Assembly: GCA_018398815.1 (NCBI GenBank)
Contig: CM031612.1
Span: forward strand, 921,207 to 985,206
Origin: Conus ventricosus
Taxonomy: Eukaryota; Mollusca; Gastropoda; Neogastropoda; Conidae
Length of the DNA: 64,000 bases
Direction: 5' to 3'
The notes under the pieces are model-generated. The model ran no database searches. It worked only from the letters and a program-made list of their open reading frames with translations, and had not been told where the DNA came from. The translations under genes were made by a program, and so were the position numbers. Positions 23,166 through 35,454 of this stretch are shown here, one piece after another (position 1 is the first letter of the stretch; the number at the start of each line of letters is the position of its first letter).

Positions 23166-23333
23166 ACGAGAGAGAGAGAGAGGAAGAAGAGAGAGAGAGT
23201 GGAGAGAGAGAGAGAGAGAGAGAGACAGTAGACTAGAGACAGAGAGACAGAGAGAGAGAGACGACAAAACAGGACAGAAGACAGACGAGACAGAGATTGA
23301 TAGAGAAAAACGAACAGAAAGAACAGACAGACA

Positions 23334-23395
<62 letters not shown>

Positions 23396-23490
23396 GAAGA
23401 GTACGGACAGACAGACATACAGACAGACAGACAGACAAACATAAAGAGACAGACAGCGAGAGAGAGACAGGCAGACAAAGACACAAGCGA
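23166..23490. repeat. GA and GACA microsatellite
   Basis: (GA)n with GACA runs; about 50 bases of pure GA near 23348-23391. Confidence 0.95.
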
Positions 23491-24357
23491 ACATGTAAGA
23501 GACCAACAATTGAGTCATCACTGCAGGCACAGTCACATTAACTGTATTCTTACCAACCAACACCTCTCCGGAAGTGTCAGCTCGCGTCCCTCCATGAACC
23601 CCCCTCCATGTCCCCCCCCCCCCCTCTCCCTCTCCTCTCTCTCACGCTCCGATCTCGCTCTCTCCTCTTGTGACAAGGTAGGAGGGAGCGGGTAGAGCGG
23701 CGGGAGACAGTGTAGGCTCGAGGATGAGGGATGTGGGAGGGTGGGGGAGGGTGTGAGGGAGAAAGACGGGAACACGTTGGAAGACTGAGGATTATGTAAT
23801 ATACACGCATTCCGTGCCTTAAACACATTAAGTTGTTTTCCCCTGTTTCCACGATGTTCTGCGAACAACATGTTCGCGCATGGTGAATCTTCATTATCTG
23901 CCTTTCATGAGAACCATAACATTTTGATCATTCAGTTCACCGTTGCTTCTGGGAAGAACGACTACAAGAGGCCCACATCAGGGCCCGTCAACTCAAAACC
24001 CGTGGAAGTCAGCGCTCTAGTAAGCTGTTTAAAAAACAAAAAACAAAGAAACAAAACAAACAACATCAACACAAAAACCTCTACAAAGCCAATACAACAG
24101 ACTACTGTAAAATCTCTTTCCTCCCGGCAAATGTTTTATGTTTTTTTAAATTTTATTTTTTACTTTTTTAACATGGACGCGGAATGCCGCGCTGGTGGAC
24201 CGAGCCGTTTTTTGAGCGTGAACCTTATTTTTTAAGATGAAGAAAAGTAGAAGTAAAAAAAATAAATAAAAAGGATCTCTTCTTTTCAAGTTTTCAAAAA
24301 TGACAATCGATTGGTTTTTGTGCTGCCACAAGAATTTCAATGAGAGTCCTGCTGTCA
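23491..24357. other. Single-copy sequence between repeats
   Basis: C/T-rich near 23610-23670, AAC/AAAC-rich at 24035-24080, otherwise unique. It holds the candidate exon 23936-24019. Nothing else is recognised. Confidence 0.5.
23936..24019 (+). CDS. Candidate internal exon, 28 codons
   Basis: Preceded by gatcattcag and followed by a good donor, GTAAGC, at 24020. The frame starting TTC reads FTVASGKNDYKRPTSGPVNS then KPVEVSAL. The YxRP and PVEV spacing loosely recalls the N-terminal extracellular part of Cys-loop receptor subunits, but the match is too short to claim. Exact codon multiple and both splice sites support exon status; a second frame is open too. Confidence 0.25.
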
Positions 24358-25437
24358 AGTGTTTTATGTCTGACGTCATGTAGAGACCCGCCTGTAGGCC
24401 TGTTTTTGCAGCGAAGTTTGTAGCCTGACGTCATGTAAAGTCCGGCAATGGAGGCCTGTGGTTTGGGGGCAGGCGAGTTGTAGCCTGACGTCATGAAAAG
24501 ACCAGCAGTGTAGGCCCCCTGTGTTTTGCAGGCGAGTTGTAGCCTGACGTCCATGTAACAGAACCCCCGGCATTGTAGGCCCGTGTTTTGTCAGGGGAGT
24601 TGTATGCCTGACGTCCAGGGTAAAGGATCGGCAATGTAGGCCCGTGTTTTGCAGCGATGTAGCCTGAACGTCATGTAAAGACCAGCATTGTGGCCCCGTG
24701 TTTTGCAGCGAGTTGTATTAGCCTGACGTCATGTATAGACTCAGCAGTGTAGGCCTGTGTTTTGCAGCGAGTTGTAGCCTGACGTCATGTAAAGACAGCA
24801 TAGTAGGCCCGTGTTTTGGGCAGCGTAGTTGTAGCTGACGTCAGGTAAAGACCAAGGGCAGTGTAGGCCCGTGTTTTGGCTGCTAGTTGTAGCCTGACGT
24901 CATTGTAAAGACCAGCAGTGTAGGTCCGTGTGTTGCAGCGAGTTGTAGCCTGACGTCATGTAAAGACCGGTAATTGTGTAGGCCATGTTTTTTTGCGGCG
25001 AGGTGAGTTGTAGCCTGACGTCATGTAAAGACTCACGAGCAGTGTAGGCCCCCCTGGCCCACCCGCCGCGTTTTGCAGGCGAGTTGGTAAGCCTGACGTC
25101 ATGTAAAGACCGTAATGTGTAGGCCTGTGTTTTGCAGCTAGTTGTTAGCCTAAGTCATGTAAAGACCAGCAGTTTAGGCCCGTGTTTTGGGCGTTTTGCC
25201 AGCGAGTTGTGAGGCCTGAACGTCTTGTAAAGGACCGGTAATGTAAGGCCTGTGTTTTGTTGGTTGGCGGCGAGGATGTAGTAAGCCTGAAGACGGTGAC
25301 CGACGTCATGTAAAGACGACCAGCAGTGTGGAAGGAGGCCCCGTCGTGTTTTGGGCAGCAGCGAGTTGTAGCCGACGTCATGTAATGACAGCTGGAGTGG
25401 TTAGGCCTTTGTTTTGAAGAGAGCGAGTTCATAAGCC
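24358..25437. repeat. Minisatellite, 55-bp unit, about 19 copies, with CRE octamers
   Basis: Units contain gagttgtagcctgacgtcat, then gtaaagaccagcagtgtagg and cccgtgttttgca. By my reading ten units hold the exact palindrome TGACGTCA, the CREB/ATF consensus; the rest have one change or indel. Right-hand units carry longer insertions. Confidence 0.93.
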
Positions 25438-26344
25438 TGCTTCACATTGAAGGAATCCGGAGCTCCTTCCAAAGATACGAGTTGGGTGAAGAGGAGGGCC
25501 CGGTGCCGTCGGCCACAAAACTGTTTATCTCTGCGGCCATCAGTGGAACATTGTGGACCCTTCACCCTCTCTAACGACTTCAGGGACAGGTCTGGAAGAG
25601 AGTTTTTGTTAACCATCTGCCAGTTCCATTCCCCCTCCCGTGTGCCAGAAGGTCGAGACTCGTGCCAGAGGCCGAGTGTCGTTCACATGGTCAGTTTCAC
25701 AGTTGAGTTTTCACACATTCCTCTTGATGACATGTGTCTTTCTTTCCTTCTTTACGATCCAGAAAACAATCATACGTGCCGCTGAGCTCGAACCGTAGAA
25801 TATTCCAGAAACGACATCATGTGACCCAGCAACCCACATCATCCGTTTGATGACACACGTTGTGCCGAAATGTTTTTGTTGTGTGTGGGATCTCACAGGG
25901 TCCTCTGCACCCGTATTTTGAAATCATTCCAGAGAGAGAGAGGAGAGAGAGAGAGAGAGGAGAGAGTGAGAGAGAGGAGAGAGAGAAGAGAGAGAGTTTG
26001 TGTGTGTGTGTGTTTCTTGAGGGACGATCACTGAATGTGATATACTCTCACATAAAAGGTATCACGGAAAACGGGGCCACAGAAATTGTGTCATCGACGG
26101 TGTACTGAAGTCAATGACACGATATTTAAACCTCAGTAACCGCCACAGGCCGACATTTGATATTGAAATGAGCGAATCATTGCGCCTTTCCTTCCTCCAT
26201 TACTAACAACATTACTCATGCTTTAAAGATAATCATAACTAGATTTGTTTGAAACTGGTCTTGTTTGCATCGATTCCTAATATATTCAGCTTCCACTTTG
26301 TAATGAACCTCATCAGGCAGGCGGACTGGGGAGTTTAGTTTACG
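25438..26344. other. Single-copy sequence, GA microsatellite in the middle
   Basis: The first 300 bases are GC-balanced and carry open frames on both strands (112 codons plus, about 93 codons minus) without recognised domains. A GA run with a short GT run lies at 25930-26012. The remainder is AT-rich. No feature can be named. Confidence 0.5.
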
Positions 26345-26665
26345 CATACTACCTCTGACAGCACTGCTGTCCCTGACCACTGTCCGGCTGTACTTGGTCA
26401 GAGTCAACGGGCTGGTCAAGGTGGGTGTTTTAACATAACCGCTGACAGCTGTCTCTGACACTGTCCGGTTGTCTTGGTCAGTCACTGCTGTCAAGGTGGG
26501 TAGTTTACAACATACCGCTGACAGCTACTCTCCCTGACACTTGTCCGGCTGTCTGGTCAGTCACTGGCTGGTCAAGGTGGGTAGTTTACATACCGCTGAC
26601 AGCTACTCTCCCGGACACTGCCCGGCTGTCTTGGTCATCACTGGCTGGTCAAGGTGGGTTAGTTG
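26345..26665. repeat. Minisatellite, ~65-80-bp unit, about 4.5 copies
   Basis: Units share ctgtccggctgtcttggtca and ggctggtcaaggtgggtagt. Early copies lack parts of the unit. Confidence 0.85.
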
Positions 26666-26679
26666 GTCTGTGACCCCCC

Positions 26680-27250
26680 CACTCTCCGTCAACAACAAAT
26701 CCACCTCTCCCCCGCCCCACAACTCATCCCCCTCCCCCCCCCCCCTCCCCCCCCCCCCTCCCCCCCCACACCACCTTTCCTCTCCCCCCCCCCACCTCCA
26801 CCTCCTCTCCCCAACACCTCCACCTTTCGGGTTGTTACAACAACGTGGATCCACCCTCTGCTTAGATACCAGTCACATTGTTGCCCTTTCCCCTTCCTTC
26901 ACCCCAACCCCCATCCCCACCCTCCCCCCATCTATCCTGCTTTCCTCCATTCTTCTCCACCCTCACCGTTTGTTTTGATAGTATAATCTACGGCTGTTGT
27001 GTGAACTATTTGGATCTTCGAAAAAGAAAAAAAAAAAAATGTATGGGCCCTCCCCCCCCTCCTTTCCGCTCCTTCCTCGTTTGTGTCGTTTTATTTCCCC
27101 CTTCCCCCCCCTCCCCCACCCCGCCCCCTCCCCCCCCCTCCCCCCCCCTCCCCCCCCGCCCCCCCCCCCCTCCCCCCCCCTTCCTCCCCCCCCCCCCCTC
27201 CCACCCTCCCCCATCCTCTCCCCCCCATCCCCCCCCCCCCCCCTCCCCCC

Positions 27251-27310
<60 letters not shown>

Positions 27311-27330
27311 CCCCCCCCCTCTCTCTCCTC
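26680..27330. repeat. C-rich low-complexity tracts
   Basis: C-runs with CCT and CCA at 26715-26800 and an extreme block at 27095-27330, ending in ctctctctcctccgtag. The minus strand is G-rich. Frames of 100-160 codons are compositional only. Confidence 0.9.
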
Positions 27331-27335
27331 CGTAG

Positions 27336-27476
27336 AACGAATCTGCCACTGTCAAACAAACCTTGAAAAATATTGACGAACCTCTGTGCAAGAAAGAGTT
27401 GTTAAGGAGGAGAAAAGAAAAAGAGATCAGGGAATTTTCCCCCTCTAACATGATAAAGAAGGCTTGGATCTTTTGA
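27336..27476 (+). CDS. Candidate 3' exon, 46 codons plus stop
   Basis: The C-rich block ends in ctctcctccgtag, an excellent acceptor-like site. The following frame starts NESATVKQTLKNIDEPL, continues CKKELLRRRKEKEIREF and stops at TGA 27474-27476. It is charged, possibly coiled-coil, and differs in composition from its surroundings. No domain recognised and no polyadenylation signal found soon after. Confidence 0.25.
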   Translation, partial: NESATVKQTLKNIDEPLCKKELLRRRKEKEIREFSPSNMIKKAWIF

Positions 27477-27830
27477 CGGCTTTAAGAGTTTTACCGACCA
27501 ACGAAAGCTGATCAGGGCAAACATTTCTATGGAACAAACATATTTCGATTCTTCATGTTAACACTGCAGACTATTAGAATGAGCGATCAAATTAATGTTG
27601 TCGTTAAAATTTTCATGAGTATAGACATTATTTAGACTTTTGACGATGCCAAACGTTTTCCTACTATGATATTAGTACAGGGAGTGCCGATAGCTGACAG
27701 GTGCTAGCTACCCTCGACAACTCTGCCATTGCGTGCCGCTGCCTGTTCTGTCAGCCTGCGAAATGATGCCGGAGGAGACCATTTCCCTGAACAGAACAAC
27801 CTCCCCATTTCTGATTGTTCCACTCTCTCA
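27477..27830. other. Single-copy AT-rich sequence
   Basis: No repeat, gene or RNA recognised. Confidence 0.55.
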
Positions 27831-28199
27831 TTCGTGTCTTGCCTCACTGTCTCTGCTGTCTGTCCATGTCTGTCTGTCCGTCTCTCGTTTTGTCAGTCCC
27901 TTTGAAAGTTTGTGTCTGTTTTCTGCTCTGGCTGTCCGCTGTCTCGCTTTCTATCTCTCTCTCTGTCATTCTCCCAATCCGACACTCGCCCCTTCTCCTC
28001 CTCCCCCCTCTCTCGTCTCTATCGAGTCTCCTTCTTCCTCTCACTCCGCATCTCTCTCAGTCTCCTCTCTTCTCTTCCCTCTCCCCCTCCCTCCTCTTCG
28101 CCTCCTCTTCTTCCCTCCTCTCTCCTCTCCTCCTTCCTTCTCTCCTCCTTCTCTCTCTGCTCTCCCTGTCCGTCTCAGTCTCATCTCTCTCTCCTCTCT

Positions 28200-28230
<31 letters not shown>

Positions 28231-28384
28231 ACACACAGCACACACTACACACACTACACACACACACCACACACAAACATCACACACAACACCGACTTCT
28301 CCCTCCGCCCCCCTGCCCCCCTCCCCCCCATGCCCCCCACACACACACTCACTTCTTCTTCTTTCGTCTTCTTCTCTTCTGCTT

Positions 28385-28415
<31 letters not shown>
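27831..28415. repeat. CT-rich, AC and CTT simple repeats
   Basis: GTCT/CT-rich to 28200, (AC)n 28203-28290, a C/CA-rich link, then (CTT)n at about 28378-28414. On the minus strand the order reads GT then GA. Confidence 0.92.
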
Positions 28416-28639
28416 TTCTCCTTCCATAATCCACTGAACAGAATAATCATCATTGTCGTACTGTCACTTACACTCTCCCTTCCCCTGATTTCAAATCACA
28501 CCGAAGGATCCAGTTCCCATCGTTACGAACATACTGTATTTCTCTGTTTGTTTAGCCCTGTATGGGAAAGGCGTCATAGTTGGCGAACGTCAAATATATT
28601 TTAAATGTTCAATTTCCTTATATACTGCCGCGAGAACGA

Positions 28640-28662
28640 CACACACGCGCGCGCGCGCGCGT

Positions 28663-28704
<42 letters not shown>

Positions 28705-28841
28705 CCCACACACTCCACAGCACACACACAACTCACACATACACACACACACTACTCACACACTCACACACTCACACACAAACACTCTCTCACTCACTCA
28801 ATCACTCAACTCACGCACTGCACTCAGCACGTAGAGAGAAG

Positions 28842-28884
<43 letters not shown>

Positions 28885-28935
28885 GAGAGAGAGAGAGAAG
28901 AGAGAGCAGAAGAGAGGAGGAGAGAAGAGAGATTC
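28640..28935. repeat. GCGC/AC, ACTC and GA microsatellites
   Basis: A short (CG)n near 28647-28662, (AC)n to 28702, mixed CACA/CTCA to 28810 and (GA)n at 28842-28930, followed by three cggata hexamers. Confidence 0.92.
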
Positions 28936-28959
28936 GGATACGGATACGGATATTTAATC

Positions 28960-29570
28960 ATAGGCCACAGCCCCTTATGAATGTGGTGGATGACACAATT
29001 ACAAAAATGATATTGTAAAAAGCATATTGATCAAAACGTAAAACTTCACATGATGCTCAAGGGAACAAACTGTGCTTCGAATTTTGAAGGCTTTGTATAG
29101 GTACAGTATAAGGCAAAATTTTTTAACCTTTACATCCCTCTTATACAGGCATCAAGTAAGATGAGTCTAAAAATACTGATGGCTTTGTCTGTAATATTTA
29201 GGCGGAATGAAACTCATCTCTAAGGAAGACTATATACTCAAGCAGTGTACATTGTAAAAATACAAAATACCTCATCTTCACAATGCATTTTGCATAAATG
29301 GACAGATAAATCAGAGTTGTATTGTTGCCGTATAACGAAAATGATTAACAAAGATATTCCGATATTTGGTTTAGCCCAGTATATTCTAAACTCTTGTCAT
29401 TATAAATTGGATTTGGCTGGCCTTGTTCAGTGAACAAATGTTTACGGTAGATTCAAAATTGCAAGGAATTATACTGTCCTAAAGAAAAAAATCAATTCTA
29501 GACTTATCATTATGTGGGACATTCCCATTCTTGCCATCTGCTGATCAACCAGTCTCTTGTACGAATCCAT
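28960..29570. other. Single-copy AT-rich sequence, no gene seen
   Basis: About 600 bases without repeats, one of the longer unique parts. The longest plus frame is 62 codons (29245-29433), without recognised motifs. Confidence 0.55.
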
Positions 29571-29608
29571 TCAGAGAGAGAGAGAAGAGAGAGAGGAGAG
29601 TAGAAGAG

Positions 29609-29648
<40 letters not shown>

Positions 29649-29974
29649 AGAGAGAAGAGAGAGAGACAGAGTCACACCCTGTTTTCCACCCATCTTACCC
29701 CTAACAACACATTTTGCAAATTTCGTGAACGCTTGGCATAAATGAAAACTATTTACGTGTGTGCGGTGCGTGCGTGTGTACGTGCTGCGTGCGTGCGTTC
29801 GTGATTGGCGTGCGTGCGTGCGTGCGTGTGCGTGGCGTGCGTGCGCGCGTGTGTGTGTGTGTGTGGTGTGTGTGGTGTTGGGTGTGTGTTTGTGTGTGTG
29901 TGTGTGTACGGACGGCGCGCGCGCGCAAGGGACAAGTACTCTTCCCACCCCGTAACAGCGCGCGCTCGCACGCT

Positions 29975-30018
<44 letters not shown>

Positions 30019-30145
30019 AGCAGCACTCCACGCACGCACGCACGCACGCGCACGCCGCAACGCACTGCACGCACACACACACACACACAAACACACACTC
30101 ACACACACACACACAGACACACACACACACACACAAGAAGACAAG
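29571..30145. repeat. GA, GT/GCGT and AC/ACGC microsatellites
   Basis: (GA)n 29571-29668, GT with a GCGT core at 29755-29910, then AC with an ACGC core at 29975-30137. The GT and AC halves are mutually complementary and could fold into a large imperfect hairpin around 29920-29970. Confidence 0.92.
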
Positions 30146-30840
30146 CGGACTGGCAGGCCACCTTCTGTGTATTTGTTTTGTTTTTTGTTGTTTTTTTTTT
30201 GATTTTTGTTTGTTTTTGGTTATGGATTTTGATTGTTTTTTTTTGTTTTTTTTGTATTTTTGTATGGGGGTGGGGGTGGGCGGTGTAAGTTCAATTATTT
30301 TCCCCGCGGCGGACATAAGACCCGCGAAGGGAAAAGTGGATGTAGTGGCTCCTGCCTATCTGGCCTCTCTCCCCCTCTCTCTCCGAAAACTCCCTCCCCT
30401 TGCCGCACCCCCCCCCCCCTCCCCCCCCCCCCCCCCATTCTTTATTCCCTCCTTCTGCAGTTCACACTGGACCGCCTCTCTCCTTTCCTTCCGTCTCCCT
30501 CTCCCGCCGCCCCCCCCGCCCCCCCCCCCCCCCCCCCCTCCCCCCTCTCACCCCAGCTCGTTTTCCACCGCCATCGTGAGAAGCATGCACCCTCCACGCT
30601 CCCCATCTCCCTCCTCCCCCCCCACAAAAAAAAAAAATGACAGTGCCTCATTGAATATTGCAAAAGTGCACATGACCAAAAGATCCTGAAACTTGGTCCA
30701 CCCCCGTCCTCTCTCGCTCCCCACCCCCACGGCTGTCTCTCACTTCCTCCATCCCACAAGCTCCTCTGTCCCCTTCCCGACCCCCTCCCGACCTCACTCA
30801 ACCTCTCTCATACAGGCCAGAACGGCAACAGAAACACAAC
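30146..30840. repeat. T-rich and C-rich low-complexity sequence
   Basis: T/TTTG-rich at 30170-30262, C-rich at 30365-30625, then mixed C/T. A strand switch from T to C composition; no gene seen. Confidence 0.8.
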
Positions 30841-30854
30841 GTACAACAATTAAG

Positions 30855-30974
30855 AAATCTCTCTCTCTCCTCCTCTCTCGTCTCTCTAACTCCTCCCCGC
30901 TCTCTCCCTTCCCTCTCCTCTCCTTCCGGAGCTCTCTCCGTCTCTACTCTCTCCTCTCTCTCTCTCTCTCTCTC

Positions 30975-31011
<37 letters not shown>

Positions 31012-31765
31012 CACACACACAACACACACTCACACACACACACACACACACACACAATGCACACATACGACAGATACACACACACTCGCATGCACAAATA
31101 GACAGATAGACAGACAGACAATCACTCACACTCACAACCTCACACTCACGCTCACACACTACACACACACACACTCTCACACACACACACCACACGACTC
31201 ACACAACTCTCACAACTCCACTTCACACACACATCACACACAAACATCACACTTGCAACACCATACGACAAGACAAAACAGGCAACAGATAATCAGAAAC
31301 GGACGGACAGACACACAGACACAAACACACTCACACACACACACACTCACACACAACACACACACACACACACACGCACGCACGCTACGCACGGCACGGC
31401 ACGCACCACGCGCACGCACGCACGCACGCACTCATTCACACACACACACCAACCACACTCACGCCACGCACGCACACGTGTTAAACACACACACACACAC
31501 ACACACCACACACACACACAACACACGACACACACACACTAGCACACACACACACATAGGCGCGCGGCACGCGCCCTGTCTCTCTTTCTGCCTGTTTCTT
31601 TTCTGACTAGCTGTCTATCTGGCCCCCGTTGTTTGTCCGTCTGTTCCTGTCTGTCTTCTGTCTGTCTCTTCTCTCTCTCTCTCCCTCTCCTCTCTTCTCT
31701 CTCTCTCGTCTCTCTTCTCACCATCATCTTCTCTCCTCGACACACTCACTCTCTCTTTCTGTCTG
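30855..31765. repeat. CT, AC, ACGC and CT microsatellite field
   Basis: (CT)n to 30974, (AC)n with variants to 31260, ACGC core near 31375-31435, AC again to 31556 and CT/GTCT to 31765. Confidence 0.92.
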
Positions 31766-31822
31766 AAGAGAAGCAATCCTTTGAAACGCTTGACTTTATA
31801 AAAAAAAATCTGATAAGGCAAG

Positions 31823-31835
31823 TTGTGTGTGTGTG

Positions 31836-31889
<54 letters not shown>

Positions 31890-31906
31890 CGTGTGTGCGT
31901 CCGTGC

Positions 31907-31946
<40 letters not shown>

Positions 31947-31960
31947 TGTGTGTGTGTGTG

Positions 31961-31989
<29 letters not shown>
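31823..31989. repeat. GT microsatellite
   Basis: Nearly pure (GT)n with a small GCGT/GTCC interruption. Just before it, ctttctgtctgaag at 31755-31770 leads into a short frame containing KQSFETLDFIKKNLIRQ and a GCAAGT site; too short to call as an exon. Confidence 0.95.
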
Positions 31990-31991
<2 letters not shown>

Positions 31992-32054
31992 TGAAGTAAA
32001 ATGTTGCCATTGTCAAAGGGATTGGTGGTTAGTGGTCAGTAACATGAGCAATCT

Positions 32055-33745
32055 GAGGACAGACTGTGCAAGAAACTGTACGGTAGACAGCTTGGTGTCA
32101 GCCTGACCGGAAGCTGACTGTGCAGAAAACGTAAGGGTAGACATACGTGTGTCCGCCTGGACCTGAAGCAGACTGTGCAGAAACTGTAATGGTAGACAGC
32201 TTGGTGTCAGCCTGACCCTGAAGCAGACTGTGCAGAAACTGTAAGGTAGACAGCTTGTGGGTTCAGCCTGACCTAGGCAGACTGTGCAGATCGGTAATGG
32301 TAGACAGCTTGGTATCAGCTGACCTGATGCAGACTGTTGCAGAAACTGTAATGTAGACAGCTTGGTGTCAGCCTGACCTGAAGCAGACTGTGCAGAAACT
32401 GTAATGTAACGCTTGGTGTCAGCCTGACCTGAAGCAGGAGACTGTGCAAAACTGTATTGGTAGACCCCCAGCGTGGGTGTCAGCCTACCTGAGCAGACGT
32501 GCAGAAACTGTAATTGTAGACAAGCTTGGTTTCAGCCTACCTGATACAGGATTGTGCAGTAAACTTGTGATGGGTTTTTTAAAAAAATGACAAAAAACAG
32601 CTTGGTGTCAGAGCCTGACCCTGAGGCAGACTGTGGCAGAAACTGTAAAGGTAGACAGCTTGTGTCAGCCTACCGGAGGCAGACAAGACAGTGCCAATAC
32701 TGTAATGGTAGACAGCTTGGTGTCAGCCTGACCTGACGCAGAGACTGGTGGCAGAAACTGTAATGGTAAGACAGCTTGTGTCAGCCTGACCGTGAGGGCA
32801 AGACGTTGCAGAAACTGTAATGGTAACACAGCTTAGTGTTCACCTGGACCTGAGGCAGACTGTGCTGAAAATGTAAATGGTAGACACTTGGTGTCAGCCT
32901 GGACCGGGAGGCACATACTGTGCAGAAACTGTAATGGTAAGACAGCTGGTGTCCAGCCTGACCGAGCGACTGTGCAGATATTTGTAATGGTAGACTGCTT
33001 GGTGTCATCCTGACCTGACGCAGAGACTGTGCTGAAACTGTAATGGTAGACAGCTTGTGTGTCAAAGGCCTGACCTGAGGCTAGAGACTGTGCATGAAAC
33101 TGTAATGGTACACAGCTTAGTGTCTGCCTGACCTGAGGCAACTGTGCAGAAACTGTAATGGTAGAACACTTGGTGTCAGCCTGACCGGAGCAGACGTGCA
33201 GAAAAGCTGTAATGGAAGACAGCTTGGTGTCCGCCGACCGGAGGGCAACTGTGCAGAACAGTAATGGTAGACCGCCTTGGTGTCAGCCTGACCTGACGCA
33301 GAGACTGGGTGCAAAAACTGTAATGGGTAGACAGCTGGGTTCATGCTGATCCTGAGCAGACTGTGCAGAAACTGTAATGTAAACAGCTTGGTGTCAAGCC
33401 TGATCTGAAGCAGACCTGGGCGAAACTGTATTGGTAGACAGCTTGGTGTCAGCCTGACCGAAGCAGAGACTGTGCAGAAAACTGGTAATGGTAGACAGCT
33501 TGGTGTCCCCCTGACCCTGACGCTGAGACTGTCAGGAAACTGTAATGGTAGACAGGCTTGTGTCAGCCTGACCTGCGTCAGACTGGCAGAAACTGGAAGG
33601 GTAGACACTTGGTGTCAGCCTGATCTGAAGCAGACTGTGCAGAAACTTGATGGTAGACAGCTTGTGTCAGCCTGACCTGAAGGCAGACTGTGCAAAATCC
33701 TGTTAAGGTAGACAGCTCGGTGGTCATCCTGACCTGATAGACGTG
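32055..33745. repeat. Minisatellite, 54-bp unit, about 31 copies
   Basis: Unit contains agcttggtgtcagcctgacc, then tgaagcagactgtgcagaaa and ctgtaatggtagac. It has frequent 1-2 base indels and one foreign T/A-run insertion near 32570-32595. Minus-strand frames of 94-163 codons are read-through. Confidence 0.95.
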
Positions 33746-33883
33746 GAAAATTAATTAATTGGTTTTGTCTTCTTTTTTCCTTTCCCTTTCCTTTCCTTTC
33801 ATTGATATAAAAACATGTCGATAAACTATTGTTTACGCAACGCCAAGTAACTTGTTAGTGTTCCGAGAGAAAACGGTAAGTCG

Positions 33884-34684
33884 AATAAACAGAAAACAAG
33901 TTGGGGTAACGTTTGTTCCCGATAAGAATATCCTAACACAGAGTTAACTTTTATTCAAGACTGGCACAGGCCTTTTAAAAACTTGAATAAATCAACAAAT
34001 ACATAGACGGAACCATCTAATAGTGGGGAAAAAAACACACGCAGGCCAACAACTGATCAGGTCGGGGGGTGGGGGGGGGGGGGGGGGGGGTGGGGGGGGG
34101 GGCTTCTTGGGCTTCATGGGGGTGCTAATTGGATTCTTTTTTTCTTTTTTTGCATTTCCACCCTTGGTGGTGAGAACCAACCAAATATAATGGACTGGGC
34201 ATGTGTCCTATTTGACACCAAGAGCACAGACCCAACCTGCCGTGTATTCTCCCTGATGAAGTTCCGAACCCAGCGGACGAAAGGCTCGGAAGCAGGCAAT
34301 ACTTAAATAATTGAGTATCTGGCCTTCAAAATAAGGATTTGGCGTATTGGGGGCCCGTAGGCAGCCAGTGAAAGCGTTTCCATTTCGGTAATATTTTTTC
34401 TTTTAATTTCATGTTCCCAGTTTCGGTCGGCCATCTTCAAACTCCCCCCCGCCTCACTCCATAAGTCCTAATCTCTTTGCCCAGTCATTACTATGAAGAG
34501 AAGTTCAGTTGTTGGCCTGCGCTTGGTTTTTTTTTTTTCCCCGCACCACTGTTAGATTGTTCCTTCTATGTATTTTGTCTTGATCGGTATTCAAGTTTAA
34601 AAAGGCTGTGCCAGTCCTTTTAATAAAGTTACTCTTTTAGTTTTTTATGGAGCATACGTTTCCCCCACTTGTTTTCTGTTTATT
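33884..34684 (+). mobile_element. Penelope-like family 2 remnant with terminal inverted repeats
   Basis: The left end (33884-34053) and right end (about 34507-34684) match in inverted orientation over about 170 bases: aataaacagaaaacaagt, actggcacag, acatagaNggaac, gcaggccaacaactga occur in the same order when the right end is reversed. Inside lie a G run (34064-34102) and CTGATGA, gttccgaacccagcgga, CGAAA at 34253-34282, the same hammerhead-like motif as at 11.5, 17.0 and 17.7 kb. No coding part remains. Confidence 0.6.
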
Positions 34685-35450
34685 GTTTTTTACTAAGCCC
34701 TGTCTCATTTTTCATTTCCAATTCGTGGTAATTCTAATGTTATGGTCATAAATTTCACTTTCTTTTGACGCCAAAAAACCATCCTGTTGTGATTCAAAAA
34801 ATGTTAAATAGCATTTTGTCAGTATTTAATACTGTGAACCCATTTGCGTAAAAAAGAAAATGTGTATACTTATCTCGAACGAACGACCATCTCAGTGGGT
34901 CAAGAATTGTCTGCCGTGTGTGGGGCATTATAATCAATTCGTTCTACTTGGTTCACGAGTCAGTTCTGGTATGAAATATATAAATAATAAACACAGAAAC
35001 AATGGCACTGTTTAAAGTTTTGCCATAAAGTCAGATGTCCTTGTTGTCTGTCTGTCTTTTATGGAATAGAAACAATTATTAAGTTGGTTTCTACAGTGAA
35101 AAATTACTGCCTTGACAAGGAAAGGCAAGTGGGATCTTTTGAAGCTGGTACTAAACTGTAGACTTTGGCGGAAGTATTCAGTGGACGAAGACGTAAGACG
35201 AGCTAAACTGGCGGCTGGATTGGTTTCATTGGAAGTTTACATCTGGACCGCTCATGTTCCGAGCCGATAAGCGATAAGGATACTACCATAACCGTCTTCC
35301 GTAACGGTCCGATCCGTTGATGAATAACAAGATATACATCTACTGACGACGAGGCTGAGTTCCCAATGGATCTGAGGGTTTTGGAATGAAAGTCACGGAT
35401 CTGACATGAAAGCAGCCGGCACTAATTCCACTAGATCCATTAAGGGGGAT
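34685..35450. other. Single-copy AT-rich sequence
   Basis: No repeat or gene recognised. A short GTCT piece occurs at 35045-35065. Confidence 0.55.
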
Positions 35451-35454
35451 AGTG

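Noticed and set aside
25447..25785. 112-codon plus frame in unique sequence
   Set aside because: No domain, poor splice context, and an equally long minus frame overlaps it.
32781..33608. Minus-strand frames of 94-163 codons
   Set aside because: Read-through of the 54-bp array, whose unit is a codon multiple; phase breaks coincide with indels.
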